Shown here: positions 7,502 through 16,105 of the stretch, piece after piece | How the letters are laid out: each line of letters starts with the position of its first letter | Position numbering within the stretch: the first letter of the stretch is position 1 | Assembly: GCF_034931305.1 (NCBI RefSeq) | Contig: NZ_JAYGHY010000006.1 | Location: 1-64,000 of the forward strand | Origin: Cyanobium gracile_A | Lineage (GTDB): Bacteria; Cyanobacteriota; Cyanobacteriia; PCC-6307; Cyanobiaceae | Direction of reading: 5' to 3' | Length of the DNA: 64,000 nucleotides | Program-made: the position numbers and the translations under genes | The notes under the pieces: generated by a model | Database searches by the model: none | Seen by the model: the letters and a program-made list of their open reading frames with translations, nothing else | What the model was told of the DNA's origin: nothing

Positions 7502-8149
7502 TCACCCCAGGCGCCTGAGGCAGAGCTCCTCGAAAGCCGGTCGCAGCAGGTAGGGGTACTCCCCCACCCACTGCTTCAGCTGGGGCAGCCAGCCATCGGA
7601 GAGGGCGCCGATGCGGGAGAAGTCCTTGCGCTCGCTCAGCACCAGGCAGCGGATCACCATCCCCGGCCGGATCAGCTCATGCTTCTTCTCCAGCGGGAAG
7701 CGGATCTGGCCCAGGTAGCCGTCCTCGTCCTCCAGCTCCAGGCACAGCCAGGTGCGCCGGTTCTCCACCAGCTCGAGCCGCCCCTGGCGGTTGGCCTGCT
7801 CCCGCCGGTTCTCCACCACCTCCCGCCGGAACAGGTCGGCCACGACGCCCTCGAAAATCGCGGCCGCTGGATAGCGCCGCAGCAGCGCGTTGCGACGGCC
7901 CGCTTCCAGGATCGGCCCCCACAGCACATAAAGGAGAAAGACGAAGCCCACCACCAGGAACACCGGACCGGCCTGGCTGCGGAACAGCAGCACCTGGCTG
8001 ATCAGCAGCGCGATCACCCCGCCGATCACCGAAATCAGGACCCGCTGCAGCAGTTTGCGCGGATTGCCACTGCTGGCGCTGAACTGCGAGCCCGTGGCCA
8101 CCGCCGGGATCAGGCGGACCAGTTCGCCGGGTTTGAGGGGGATCAGCAT
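7502..8149 (-). CDS. Conserved cyanobacterial membrane protein, 215 aa
   Basis: Starts MLIPLKPGELVRLIPAVATG, with two adjacent transmembrane helices around residues 35-80 and a hydrophilic C-terminal domain of about 130 residues (GQIRFPLEKKHELIRPGM, then LSERKDFSRIGALSD). I recall similar proteins in cyanobacteria labelled 'phosphate ABC transporter permease', but two helices and no permease motif make that name unlikely. It begins 20 bases after dapB ends, so the two are probably co-transcribed. Function unknown. Confidence 0.7.
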   Translation of the reverse strand: MLIPLKPGELVRLIPAVATGSQFSASSGNPRKLLQRVLISVIGGVIALLISQVLLFRSQAGPVFLVVGFVFLLYVLWGPILEAGRRNALLRRYPAAAIFEGVVADLFRREVVENRREQANRQGRLELVENRRTWLCLELEDEDGYLGQIRFPLEKKHELIRPGMVIRCLVLSERKDFSRIGALSDGWLPQLKQWVGEYPYLLRPAFEELCLRRLG

Positions 8150-8168
8150 CGACTCTTGGGGGGGCAGC

Positions 8169-9035
8169 TCACAGGAGCCTCTCCAGTCCATAGACCAGGC
8201 CCCCCAGGCTGCGCACCTTTCGGACCGTGAGCAGCACCCCGGGCATGTAGGCACTGCGGTCGATCGTGTCGTGGCGCAGGGTGTAGGTCTCGCCGGGGGA
8301 GCCGAACATCACCTCCTGGTGGGCCACCAGCCCGGGCAGCCGCACCGAATGCAGCCGCAGGCCGCTCTCCCTGAGCCCGCCTCGGCAGCCGGCCAGGCTC
8401 TCGTGCTCCTCCACCTGGGGGGGATTGAACGGCTTGCCGAGTTCCTCCATCAGTTCGGCGGTCTTGAGGCAGGTGCCGCTGGGGGCATCGGCCTTGCGGT
8501 TGTGGTGCAGCTCGGTGAGCTCGGCGTAGTCGTAGAAGCGGGCCGCCGCCGCCGCCGCCTGCTGCAGCAGCACCATCCCCACGCAGAAGTTGGGCACCAC
8601 CGCGCCCCCCATCGAGGCCTTGTCGGCAAAGCGGGCCAGGTCTGCGAGCTGGTCGGGACGCAGGCCGGTGGTGCCGATCACCGGATGGACGCCATAGGCG
8701 AAGGCGCCGCGGCAGTGCTCGAAGACGACGCTGGGGTGGGTGAAGTCGACCAGCACCGCCCCGCCGCCCGGCCCGGCCTGGCGCACCGACTGACTGGCCT
8801 GGCAGAGGGTGCCTTCGAAATCGCCACTCAGCGCCACCTCCAGCTCACCGAGACCCAGGGCCAGCCCCACATCCTCCCCTTCGTGGCCCGGGGTGGTGTC
8901 GATGGCTCCCACCAGGGCGCAGTCGGGGGCCGCCACCACGGCCTTGATCACCTCGGCGCCCATGCGGCCCAGGGCCCCGGCCACCACCACCGGGATCGGC
9001 GCCGGGGCTGCTGGGGGTGGGGAGGACGCGGTCAT
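8169..9035 (-). CDS. dapB: 4-hydroxy-tetrahydrodipicolinate reductase
   Basis: Catalyses the NAD(P)H-dependent step from hydroxy-tetrahydrodipicolinate to tetrahydrodipicolinate in lysine and diaminopimelate synthesis. The 288-residue protein has the cofactor motif VAGALGRMGAEV, the GTTG loop, and the substrate/catalytic motif ELHHNRKADAPSGT. Length is normal; the N-terminus carries a short Pro/Ala extension. It is divergent from chlH, with about 140 bases between the starts, and is followed by a membrane-protein gene on the same strand. Confidence 0.95.
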   Translation of the reverse strand: MTASSPPPAAPAPIPVVVAGALGRMGAEVIKAVVAAPDCALVGAIDTTPGHEGEDVGLALGLGELEVALSGDFEGTLCQASQSVRQAGPGGGAVLVDFTHPSVVFEHCRGAFAYGVHPVIGTTGLRPDQLADLARFADKASMGGAVVPNFCVGMVLLQQAAAAAARFYDYAELTELHHNRKADAPSGTCLKTAELMEELGKPFNPPQVEEHESLAGCRGGLRESGLRLHSVRLPGLVAHQEVMFGSPGETYTLRHDTIDRSAYMPGVLLTVRKVRSLGGLVYGLERLL

Positions 9036-9172
9036 GGTCAGCTAGCACTCCAAGCGAGCCTATGTGGCCCGGCCCGCGGGCAGGGTGCCGGCCTGTAACG
9101 CTGCGCTGCAACCGATCGCGTCCCTGGCGGGAGCTCCGTAGGCTGCTTCACATTGCTCAACGCATCCGCCGC

Positions 9173-12100
9173 ATGTTCACGCAGGTCCGTTCCGCCAGCC
9201 GCCGGGTCAGCCCTGCCCCCACCGATGGCGCCAACGACCGGGTGGTGATGAAGGCCGTCTACGTGGTGCTCGAACCCCAGTACCAGAACGCCCTCACCAC
9301 CGCCGCCACCGGCCTCAACGACCAGAACGGTCCCCTGGCGGTGGAGCTCAGCGGCTACCTGATCGAGGAGCTGCGCGACCCGGCCAACTACGCCGACTTC
9401 TGCGCCGACGTGGCCGCCGCCGACGTCTTCATCGCCTCGCTGATCTTCATCGAGGACCTGGCCCAGAAGGTGGTGGACGCCGTGTCCCCCCACCGCGACC
9501 GGCTCAAGGCGGTGGTGGTGTTCCCCTCCATGCCGGAGGTGATGCGCCTGAACAAGCTCGGCACCTTCTCGATGGCCCAGCTGGGCCAGAGCAAGAGCGC
9601 CATTGCCCAGTTCATGCGCAAGCGCAAGGAAGCCAATGGGGCCGGCTTCCAGGACGCCATGCTCAAGCTGCTGAACACCCTGCCGACGGTGCTCAAGTAC
9701 CTGCCGGTGGAGAAGGCCCAGGACGCCCGCTCCTTCATGCTCAGCTTCCAGTACTGGCTGGGGGGAACGCCGGACAACCTGCGCAACTTCCTGCTGATGC
9801 TGGCCGACCGCTACGTCTTCGGCAAAGCGGAGCTGGGCCGGCCCCAGCTGACGGTGGCCGACCCGGTGGTGTTCCCGGACCTGGGCATCTGGCACCCGAT
9901 GGCGCCGGGGATGTTCGAGGACCTCAAGGAGTACCTCAACTGGAGCGCCAGCCGCGCCGATCTCAGCGAGCAGGCCCGCCGGGGCCCGGTGATCGGCCTG
10001 GTGCTGCAGCGCAGCCACATCGTCACCGGCGACGACGCCCACTACGTGGCGATCATTCAGGAGCTGGAGTACCGGGGCGCCACGGTGATTCCCGTGTTCT
10101 GCGGCGGCCTCGACTTCTCCAGGCCCGTCTCCTCCTTCTTCTATGACCCGCTCCAGCCCGACCAACCCCTGGTGGATGGGGTCGTCAGCCTCACCGGTTT
10201 CGCCCTGGTGGGCGGTCCGGCCCGCCAGGACCACCCCAAGGCGATCGAGACCCTCAAGCGGCTCAACCGGCCCTACATGGTGGCCCTGCCCCTGGTGTTC
10301 CAGACCACCCAGGAATGGGAGGAGAGCGATCTGGGGCTGCACCCGGTGCAGGTGGCCCTGCAGATCGCCATCCCCGAGCTTGACGGTGCCATCGAACCGA
10401 TCGTCCTGTCGGGGCGCGACGACGCCACCGGCAAGGCCCACACCCTGCAGGACCGCGTGGACGCCATCGCGGAACGGGCCATCCGCTGGGCGTCACTGCG
10501 GATCAAGCCCCGGGCCGAGAAGAAGCTGGCGATCACCGTGTTCAGCTTCCCCCCCGATAAGGGCAACGTGGGCACTGCGGCCTACCTCGACGTGTTCGGC
10601 TCCATCTTCCGCGTGCTGGAGGAGATGAAGGCGAAGGGCTACATGGTGGACGCCATGCCCCGCACCCCGAAGGAGCTGATGCAGGCGGTGCTCAGCGATC
10701 CGGAGGCCCTGGAAGGCGCCCCCGAGCTGGCGATCGCCCACCGCATGAGTGTCGAGGAGTACGAACGGCTGACCCCCTACTCCGAACGCCTGGAGGAGAA
10801 CTGGGGCAAGCCCCCCGGCAGCCTCAACTCCGATGGCACCAACCTGCTCATCTACGGCCGCCATTTCGGCAACGTGTTCGTGGGGGTGCAGCCCACCTTC
10901 GGCTACGAGGGCGATCCGATGCGCCTGCTTTATTCCCGCAGCGCCAGCCCCCACCACGGCTTCGCCGCCTACTACACCTACCTGGAGAAAGTCTGGGGTG
11001 CCGATGCGGTGCTCCACTTCGGCACCCACGGCTCGCTGGAGTTCATGCCGGGCAAGCAGATGGGCATGAGCGAAACCTGCTACCCCGATTCCCTGATCGG
11101 TGCCCTGCCCAACCTCTATTACTACGCGGCCAATAACCCCTCGGAGGCCACCATCGCCAAGCGGCGCGGGTACGCCTCCACCATCAGCTACCTCACCCCG
11201 CCGGCCGAGAACGCCGGCCTCTACAAGGGTCTCAAGGAGCTGGGCGAGCTGGTGGGCTCCTACCAGCAACTGCGGGAGAGCTCCCGGGGGGTGCAGATCG
11301 TCAACGCCATCATCGAGACGGCCCGCCAGTGCAACCTTGACAAGGACGTGGCCCTGCCCGAGGGCGATGCCGATGTGGCGGCCCTCGATCTCGACGGCCG
11401 GGATGGCGTGGTAGGAGCCGTGTACCGCCAGCTGATGGAGATCGAGAGCCGGCTGCTCCCCTGCGGTCTGCACACCATCGGCAAGCCGCCCACCGCCGAG
11501 GAGGCGATCGCCACTCTGGTGAGCATCTCTGCCCTGGAGCGGGAGGAGGAGGGCCTGCGTTCCCTGCCGGCCCTGCTGGCCGAGAGCCGCGGCCGCACCA
11601 TCGCCGAGGTGTACCGGGGCAACGATGAAGGCGTGCTGACGGATGTGGAGCTCAACCGGGTCATCACCGAGGCCTGCCGTTCGGCGGTGGGGGCCATGGT
11701 GCGCCAGGTCACCGGCAGCGATGGCCGGGTCAGCCTGCAGCGTCGCTTCGTCTGGTTCTTCGATCTGCTGGAGCGCTTCGGCTACCGCCTGCCCAGCCCC
11801 TGGCTGAGTGCCTGCCGCCAGGCGGGTTTCGCCGATGTGGATGTCACCGAGCTGGATCGCCAGTTCGCCTACCTGCGCTTCTGCCTGGAGCAGATCTGCG
11901 CCGACATGGAGATGGAGAGCCTGCTGCGGGCCCTCGATGGCGAATACGTGCTGCCCGGCCCCGGCGGCGATCCGATCCGCAACCCCGGCGTGCTGCCCAG
12001 CGGCAAGAACATCCACGCCCTCGATCCCCAGGCGATCCCCACCCGGGCGGCGATCGCCGCCGCCAAGGTGGTGGTTGATCGGCTGATCGAGCGCCAGAAG

Positions 12101-13195
12101 GCGGAGCAGGGCACCTGGCCGGAAACCATCGCCTGCGTGCTCTGGGGCACCGACAACATCAAGACCTACGGCGAATCCCTGGCCCAGATCCTCTGGTTCA
12201 TTGGCGTGCGTCCGATGGCCGATTCCCTCGGCCGGGTGAACAAGCTGGAGCTGCTGTCCCTCGAGGAGCTGGGCCGGCCCCGCATCGATGTGGTGGTGAA
12301 CTGCTCGGGGGTGTTCCGCGACCTGTTCATCAACCAGATGGCCCTGATCGACCAGGGCGTCAAGATGGCCGCCGAGGCCGACGAGCCTCTGGAGATGAAT
12401 TTCGTGCGCAAGCACAGCCAGGAGCAGGCCGCCGAGCAGGGCATCTCCCTGCGGGATGCCGCCACCCGGGTGTTCTCCAATGCCAGCGGCAGCTACAGCT
12501 CCAATGTGAATCTGGCGGTGGAGAACAGCACCTGGGAGGAGGAGGGTGAGCTGCAGGAGATGTATCTCAGCCGCAAGACGTTCGCCTTCAACGCCGACAA
12601 CCCCGGCGAGATGAACCAGAACCGCGAGGTGTTCGAATCGGCGATGAAGACCGCCGATGTGACCTTCCAGAACCTGGATTCGGCGGAGATCTCGCTCACC
12701 GATGTGAGCCACTACTTCGACTCCGACCCCACCAAGCTGATCGCCGGCTTGCGCGACGACGGCAAGGCTCCCACCAGCTACATCGCCGACACCACCACGG
12801 CCAATGCCCAGGTGCGCTCCCTCAGCGAGACCATCCGCCTCGATTCCCGCACCAAGCTGCTCAACCCCAAGTGGTATGAGGGCATGCTCGATTCCGGCTA
12901 CGAAGGGGTGCGGGAGGTGGCCAAGCGTCTCAACTTCACCCTGGGCTGGAGCGCCACCAGCGGCGCGGTCGACAACTTCGTCTACGAGGAGGCCAACGAG
13001 ACCTTCATCAACGATCCGGAGATGCGCAAGCGGCTGATGGACCTCAACCCCCACAGCTTCCGCCGCATCGTGGGCACGCTGCTGGAGGTGAACGGCCGCG
13101 GCTACTGGGAAACGAGCGATGAGAACATCGCCCAGCTGCAGGAGATCTACCAGGAGATTGAGGACCGGATCGAGGGGGTGACCAAGGAGGCCTGA
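9173..13195 (+). CDS. chlH: Magnesium chelatase subunit H
   Basis: The large porphyrin-binding subunit that, with ChlI and ChlD, inserts Mg2+ into protoporphyrin IX, the first step committed to chlorophyll. The product is 1340 residues, normal for cyanobacterial ChlH. It begins MFTQV and soon has VKAVYVVLEPQYQNALT-like sequence, and carries the conserved HFGTHGSLEFMPGKQMG motif around residues 615-632 plus the CobN/Mg-chelatase domain up to the C-terminus. ATG 9173 is chosen because the family starts there. ChlI and ChlD are not in this window. It is divergent from dapB. Confidence 0.97.
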   Translation: MFTQVRSASRRVSPAPTDGANDRVVMKAVYVVLEPQYQNALTTAATGLNDQNGPLAVELSGYLIEELRDPANYADFCADVAAADVFIASLIFIEDLAQKVVDAVSPHRDRLKAVVVFPSMPEVMRLNKLGTFSMAQLGQSKSAIAQFMRKRKEANGAGFQDAMLKLLNTLPTVLKYLPVEKAQDARSFMLSFQYWLGGTPDNLRNFLLMLADRYVFGKAELGRPQLTVADPVVFPDLGIWHPMAPGMFEDLKEYLNWSASRADLSEQARRGPVIGLVLQRSHIVTGDDAHYVAIIQELEYRGATVIPVFCGGLDFSRPVSSFFYDPLQPDQPLVDGVVSLTGFALVGGPARQDHPKAIETLKRLNRPYMVALPLVFQTTQEWEESDLGLHPVQVALQIAIPELDGAIEPIVLSGRDDATGKAHTLQDRVDAIAERAIRWASLRIKPRAEKKLAITVFSFPPDKGNVGTAAYLDVFGSIFRVLEEMKAKGYMVDAMPRTPKELMQAVLSDPEALEGAPELAIAHRMSVEEYERLTPYSERLEENWGKPPGSLNSDGTNLLIYGRHFGNVFVGVQPTFGYEGDPMRLLYSRSASPHHGFAAYYTYLEKVWGADAVLHFGTHGSLEFMPGKQMGMSETCYPDSLIGALPNLYYYAANNPSEATIAKRRGYASTISYLTPPAENAGLYKGLKELGELVGSYQQLRESSRGVQIVNAIIETARQCNLDKDVALPEGDADVAALDLDGRDGVVGAVYRQLMEIESRLLPCGLHTIGKPPTAEEAIATLVSISALEREEEGLRSLPALLAESRGRTIAEVYRGNDEGVLTDVELNRVITEACRSAVGAMVRQVTGSDGRVSLQRRFVWFFDLLERFGYRLPSPWLSACRQAGFADVDVTELDRQFAYLRFCLEQICADMEMESLLRALDGEYVLPGPGGDPIRNPGVLPSGKNIHALDPQAIPTRAAIAAAKVVVDRLIERQKAEQGTWPETIACVLWGTDNIKTYGESLAQILWFIGVRPMADSLGRVNKLELLSLEELGRPRIDVVVNCSGVFRDLFINQMALIDQGVKMAAEADEPLEMNFVRKHSQEQAAEQGISLRDAATRVFSNASGSYSSNVNLAVENSTWEEEGELQEMYLSRKTFAFNADNPGEMNQNREVFESAMKTADVTFQNLDSAEISLTDVSHYFDSDPTKLIAGLRDDGKAPTSYIADTTTANAQVRSLSETIRLDSRTKLLNPKWYEGMLDSGYEGVREVAKRLNFTLGWSATSGAVDNFVYEEANETFINDPEMRKRLMDLNPHSFRRIVGTLLEVNGRGYWETSDENIAQLQEIYQEIEDRIEGVTKEA

Positions 13196-13680
13196 GGGAT
13201 CAGAGGGGCAGGGGCCGGCGGCCCTCTCGCCCCGGGTCTGTCCGTCGATCCCCTGGGCTGGAATCGGCAGGAGCTCCTGAGACGCTGATCGCGTGGCGCG
13301 TCTGGCGAGTGGAGGACGTGTCTGTTGTTGCGAGCTCTTGTTGCTGCCGCAGTCGATAACAGCAGATGCGCTGCATTGAGAAAACTCATGCGCATAGGTA
13401 CGCAACTCTTAATAATCTCCTCATGGCCCTTGGGCGCTGAGGTTTGCTGCCACGGCCGTGCCTGCAACCCCCGCTGCCTGGGCATCAGCCGTCTGCTGCA
13501 CCGATTCCTGCGTAGGACTGAGTAGTGCCATTGCACGGGAAAGGAACCGTGAACGTTGACAATCAGGCTCAACTCATCGCCGTCAAGTCAGAGGCAACGC
13601 TGATGACTTCATTGCTATCTCAGCCACCTGCAATGGCATCGTCGATCCACCCAACTCCATTCCCTACTCCCCTGAGAACC
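13196..13680. other. Gene-free interval between chlH and the CsbD gene
   Basis: About 485 bases without a supportable gene. Just after the chlH stop there is a GC-rich hairpin (GGGCC-GGC-GGCCC) without a T-run, a possible weak terminator. The rest has lower GC than the genes around it. A 66-residue frame at 13325-13525 has no ribosome site and an unlikely composition. The frame of the CsbD gene is open upstream to 13525, but the extra residues do not look like CsbD. The interval probably holds the CsbD promoter and a long leader. Confidence 0.5.
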
Positions 13681-13878
13681 ATGTCAAACAAACTCGACGC
13701 CGCAGCCAAAGATGCTGAAGGCAAGATCCAGTCCGCCGTCGGCTCCCTCACTGGCGACAAGGGCCAACAACTCAAAGGAGAAGCCAAGCAAGTCCAGGCC
13801 GACGTCATGCAGGCGGAAGCCAAAGTGAAGGAGGAAGCCAAGAAGGCCGCCAGGAAGCTGGATGATGCCACGGATTAG
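13681..13878 (+). CDS. CsbD family stress-response protein
   Basis: A 65-residue very hydrophilic helical protein: MSNKLDAAAKDAEGKIQSAV, then GSLTGDKGQQLKGEAKQVQA and a Lys/Ala/Glu-rich tail. This is the CsbD pattern; in Bacillus csbD belongs to the sigma-B general stress regulon, but the molecular role is unknown. The start chosen agrees with the family start; no clear ribosome site is visible, and the open frame continues upstream. A strong terminator lies 120 bases downstream. Confidence 0.88.
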   Translation: MSNKLDAAAKDAEGKIQSAVGSLTGDKGQQLKGEAKQVQADVMQAEAKVKEEAKKAARKLDDATD

Positions 13879-13997
13879 TCAGCCGGCCGGTACCCGTTGG
13901 GATCCCATAGGGTCCAGTCTCGATAGCAAGATCCTGACAAGTGCCAGTCATCGCGTAACAAGCTCATAAGTCGCTAATCATCCGTGGCCAAGACCAT

Positions 13998-14022
13998 GCC
14001 GGGGAGTCGTTCACTCCCCGGC
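13998..14022 (+). terminator. Rho-independent terminator after the CsbD gene
   Basis: A perfect 10-bp stem (13998-14007 and 14013-14022, GCCGGGGAGT and its complement) with a 5-base loop CGTTC, followed by TTTCTCTT. It lies 120 bases past the CsbD stop, so that transcript would have a long 3' tail. Confidence 0.8.
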
Positions 14023-14097
14023 TTTCTCTTCAAGCGGGCCAGGAGGCCACAGCGTTCCCTCCCTCCCTGTTTCGAGCGAGTGGATCGATGTGTACAT

Positions 14098-14120
14098 AAA
14101 AAGGGGGGCCGAAGCCCCCC
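14098..14120 (-). terminator. Rho-independent terminator of pstS with a UUCG loop
   Basis: On the minus strand GGGGGGC-TTCG-GCCCCCC (14120-14103) is followed by a T-run. The UUCG tetraloop makes the 7-bp stem very stable. A second hairpin, TCACCCC-GCA-GGGGTGA at 14124-14140, lies between this and the pstS stop. Confidence 0.88.
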
Positions 14121-14155
14121 GAATCACCCCGCAGGGGTGAGAGAATGGATCGGGA

Positions 14156-15175
14156 TCACTTACCGATCTTGGCAACTTCGGCGCGAGCCCGGGCCAGAAC
14201 GGCACCGGTCAGGGGTACGAAATCAAGCTGCTTGGCGATGCCTTGGCCCTTCGGCGAGAGGCCCCAGGTCAGGAACTGACGGATGGTAGCGGCTTTGTCG
14301 CCGTTGCCCCGCTGATAGGCCAGGATCCAGGTGAAGGTGGCGATCGGGAAGGCGTTGGCGCCGGCCGGATTGCAATCCTCACCACCGAGGCGGGAATTCA
14401 GCTTGACGCCGTTCAGGGCGGCGGCTCCGGTTGTATCGTTGGCTAGAACAAATTTGCCAGCTTTGTTCTGAAGAGCCGCAGGAGTGATCTTGCCCTTCAC
14501 GAAGGCCTGGTTGAGATAACCGAGCGAGCCGGGGGTGTTCTGGATCAGGCCTGCCACACCCTCGTTGCCCTTGCCGCCGATGCCCACGGGCCACTTGACG
14601 GCCTTGGAGGTTCCCACTTTGGACTTCCACTCCGACGAGAAGCAGGAGAGGGAGTTGGTGAAGGCGGCGGTGGTGCCGGAACCGTCGGAGCGGTGAACCA
14701 CTTTGATTGGCCCCTTACCGCATTTCAGCTGCTCCCAGGTTTTGATCTTGCCGAGGAAGATGTCAGCGACCTGGGTCTGGGTGAGCTTGAGGTTCTTGCA
14801 GCTGGGGTTGTTGTAGGCGGGGGTGACGGTGCCTCCCATCATCGGGATTTGCAGGGCTCCGCGCTGGCCGGCCACGCCCTTGGTGAATTCTCCTTTGGAT
14901 TCGTTGAGCTCCTCATCGGTCGCTCCAAAATCGACGCTGCCGGCATGGAACTGGCGAACACCGGCGCCGGATCCCACCGACTGGTAGTTCACCTGCCTCT
15001 TGGTTGCCTTGGCGAACTCCACGGCCCAGCGCTGGTAGGCCGGAGCGGGAAAGCTGGCGCCGGCTCCACTGATGGAGTTGCTCTGGGCGATCACCGGAAC
15101 CGCCAGTCCAGCGGTGACAGCACCGGCAGCGGAGAGAATCAGGGCCTTCTTCGCGAAGGTCATCAGAAATGCCAA
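14156..15175 (-). CDS. pstS: Phosphate ABC transporter substrate-binding protein
   Basis: The periplasmic phosphate-binding component of the high-affinity Pst uptake system. The 339-residue protein has a signal peptide (hydrophobic LILSAAGAVTAGLAVP, cleavage near AQS), the PstS-type start ISGAGASFPAPAYQRW, the phosphate-contact segments VGSGAGVRQF, DFGATDEEL and HRSDGSGTT, and a C-terminal LTWGLSPKGQ. No pstC, pstA or pstB is next to it; stand-alone pstS copies are common in picocyanobacteria. A candidate Pho box lies 42 bases upstream and a strong terminator follows. An in-frame ATG at 15163 is an alternative start. Confidence 0.93.
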   Translation of the reverse strand: MAFLMTFAKKALILSAAGAVTAGLAVPVIAQSNSISGAGASFPAPAYQRWAVEFAKATKRQVNYQSVGSGAGVRQFHAGSVDFGATDEELNESKGEFTKGVAGQRGALQIPMMGGTVTPAYNNPSCKNLKLTQTQVADIFLGKIKTWEQLKCGKGPIKVVHRSDGSGTTAAFTNSLSCFSSEWKSKVGTSKAVKWPVGIGGKGNEGVAGLIQNTPGSLGYLNQAFVKGKITPAALQNKAGKFVLANDTTGAAALNGVKLNSRLGGEDCNPAGANAFPIATFTWILAYQRGNGDKAATIRQFLTWGLSPKGQGIAKQLDFVPLTGAVLARARAEVAKIGK

Positions 15176-15540
15176 TTGTGGAGCAAGTTATGAATAGCAA
15201 CCCGCTCGGCCCAATCGTGTTATGGACAGGTTAACGGGTCTTCAAGGATTCCCCTGGCCCGATCCATGGCTGCGACTGGCTTGACGACCTGCGCCTGGAT
15301 TCGGATGCTGCCATTGGTCACTGCAGGCATCCCTGAGCCCCGTGCCTCACGATGGGCACCCACAGGTGTTGGCGGGTCTCCAGGCTCAAAGGGGACAGCC
15401 GCTCCATGCACCCGTCCCACCGCCGGCTGATGGTCGCGACGTCCACACCACACGGTGCCTCTGCTGATTCTGGATGGGGTCCGTAGCCAAAGTCACATCA
15501 GATTGTCTGAATCAGAAGCTGGCACCATCCGGCCCTGGCT
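15176..15540. other. Gene-free interval between pstS and ferritin genes
   Basis: A 365-base divergent promoter region. The pstS side holds the candidate Pho box. The ferritin side has a small inverted repeat TCAGA-TTG-TCTGA at 15498-15510, about 30 bases before the ferritin start, which could be an operator but does not look like a normal Fur box. No frame here has a ribosome site or a plausible product. Confidence 0.55.
15217..15235 (-). promoter_or_regulatory. Candidate Pho box (SphR/PhoB site) of pstS
   Basis: On the minus strand two 8-base units, GTTAACCT (15235-15228) and CATAACAC (15224-15217), are separated by 3 bases. The cyanobacterial Pho box is tandem copies of a (C)TTAACCT-like 8-mer with 3-base spacers. 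The first unit is a near-perfect match and the second is weak. The site is about 40 bases before the pstS start, so phosphate starvation should induce the gene. Confidence 0.55.
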
Positions 15541-16098
15541 ATGGATAGGGGTGCGATCCCTGCCGTTCACGTGAAAGAGCTCACCAGCGCCATCAACCAA
15601 CACCTGGCCGCTGAGTTCCAGGCCGGCCACACCTATCTGGCCATGTCGATCTGGCTGCGGGAGAAGGATCTGGCCGGTTTCTCCACCTACATGCACGACA
15701 AGAGCCAGGAGGAGCGCGACCACGCGGCCCGCATGATTGCCTACCTGGTGGACAGTGATGAACAGGTGGAATTGCCCACCATCGAGGCTCCGGAACGCAG
15801 CTGGCCCTCGGTGCAGACCCTGTTTGACCAGGTCTATGACATGGAGAAGGGGGTCACCGCCTCGATCAACCGTCTCTATGCCATGGCTGAGACCGTTGGT
15901 GAGCGCAGCGCCACCGCCATGCTCGATTGGTTCGTGGCCGAGCAGCTCCAGGAGGAGGCCGAAGCCCGCTTCGTGCGCAAGCGCCTGCGCCTGGCCGGCG
16001 ACAACAGTGCCGCCCTGCTGCTGCTCGATCAGCAGTTCCTGGAGGGCACGGCCCTGACCCACGTCAAGGGCGGTCTCAGCGGCACCAGGGGGGGCTGA
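15541..16098 (+). CDS. Ferritin-like iron storage protein
   Basis: A 185-residue four-helix ferritin. The first helix has EFQAGHTYLAMSIWL, the second EERDHAARMIAYLVD with the E..H pair of the ferroxidase centre, and the fourth LQEEAEARFVRKRL. There is no heme-ligating Met motif of bacterioferritin, so it is a non-heme ferritin that oxidises Fe2+ and stores Fe3+ in its cage. It lies 7 bases before feoB on the same strand, linking ferrous iron import with storage. The true start may be a codon further in (VHVKELTSAI), since the first ten residues are not typical. Confidence 0.9.
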   Translation: MDRGAIPAVHVKELTSAINQHLAAEFQAGHTYLAMSIWLREKDLAGFSTYMHDKSQEERDHAARMIAYLVDSDEQVELPTIEAPERSWPSVQTLFDQVYDMEKGVTASINRLYAMAETVGERSATAMLDWFVAEQLQEEAEARFVRKRLRLAGDNSAALLLLDQQFLEGTALTHVKGGLSGTRGG

Positions 16099-16105
16099 AG
16101 CCTCA

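Noticed and set aside
7502..8149. Label 'phosphate ABC transporter permease' for the protein after dapB
   Set aside because: Only two helices and no permease signature, so left as unknown membrane protein.
10493..13405. 970-codon open frame antisense to chlH
   Set aside because: Its product is His/Gly/Ala/Leu-rich with no domain and lies opposite an unmistakable chlH; long antisense frames are usual in GC-rich genes.
13325..13525. 66-codon frame between chlH and the CsbD gene
   Set aside because: No ribosome site, atypical composition and no partner gene.
15498..15510. Inverted repeat before the ferritin gene as a Fur box
   Set aside because: Five-base arms with a 3-base loop do not resemble the GATAAT-type Fur site; kept only as a remark.
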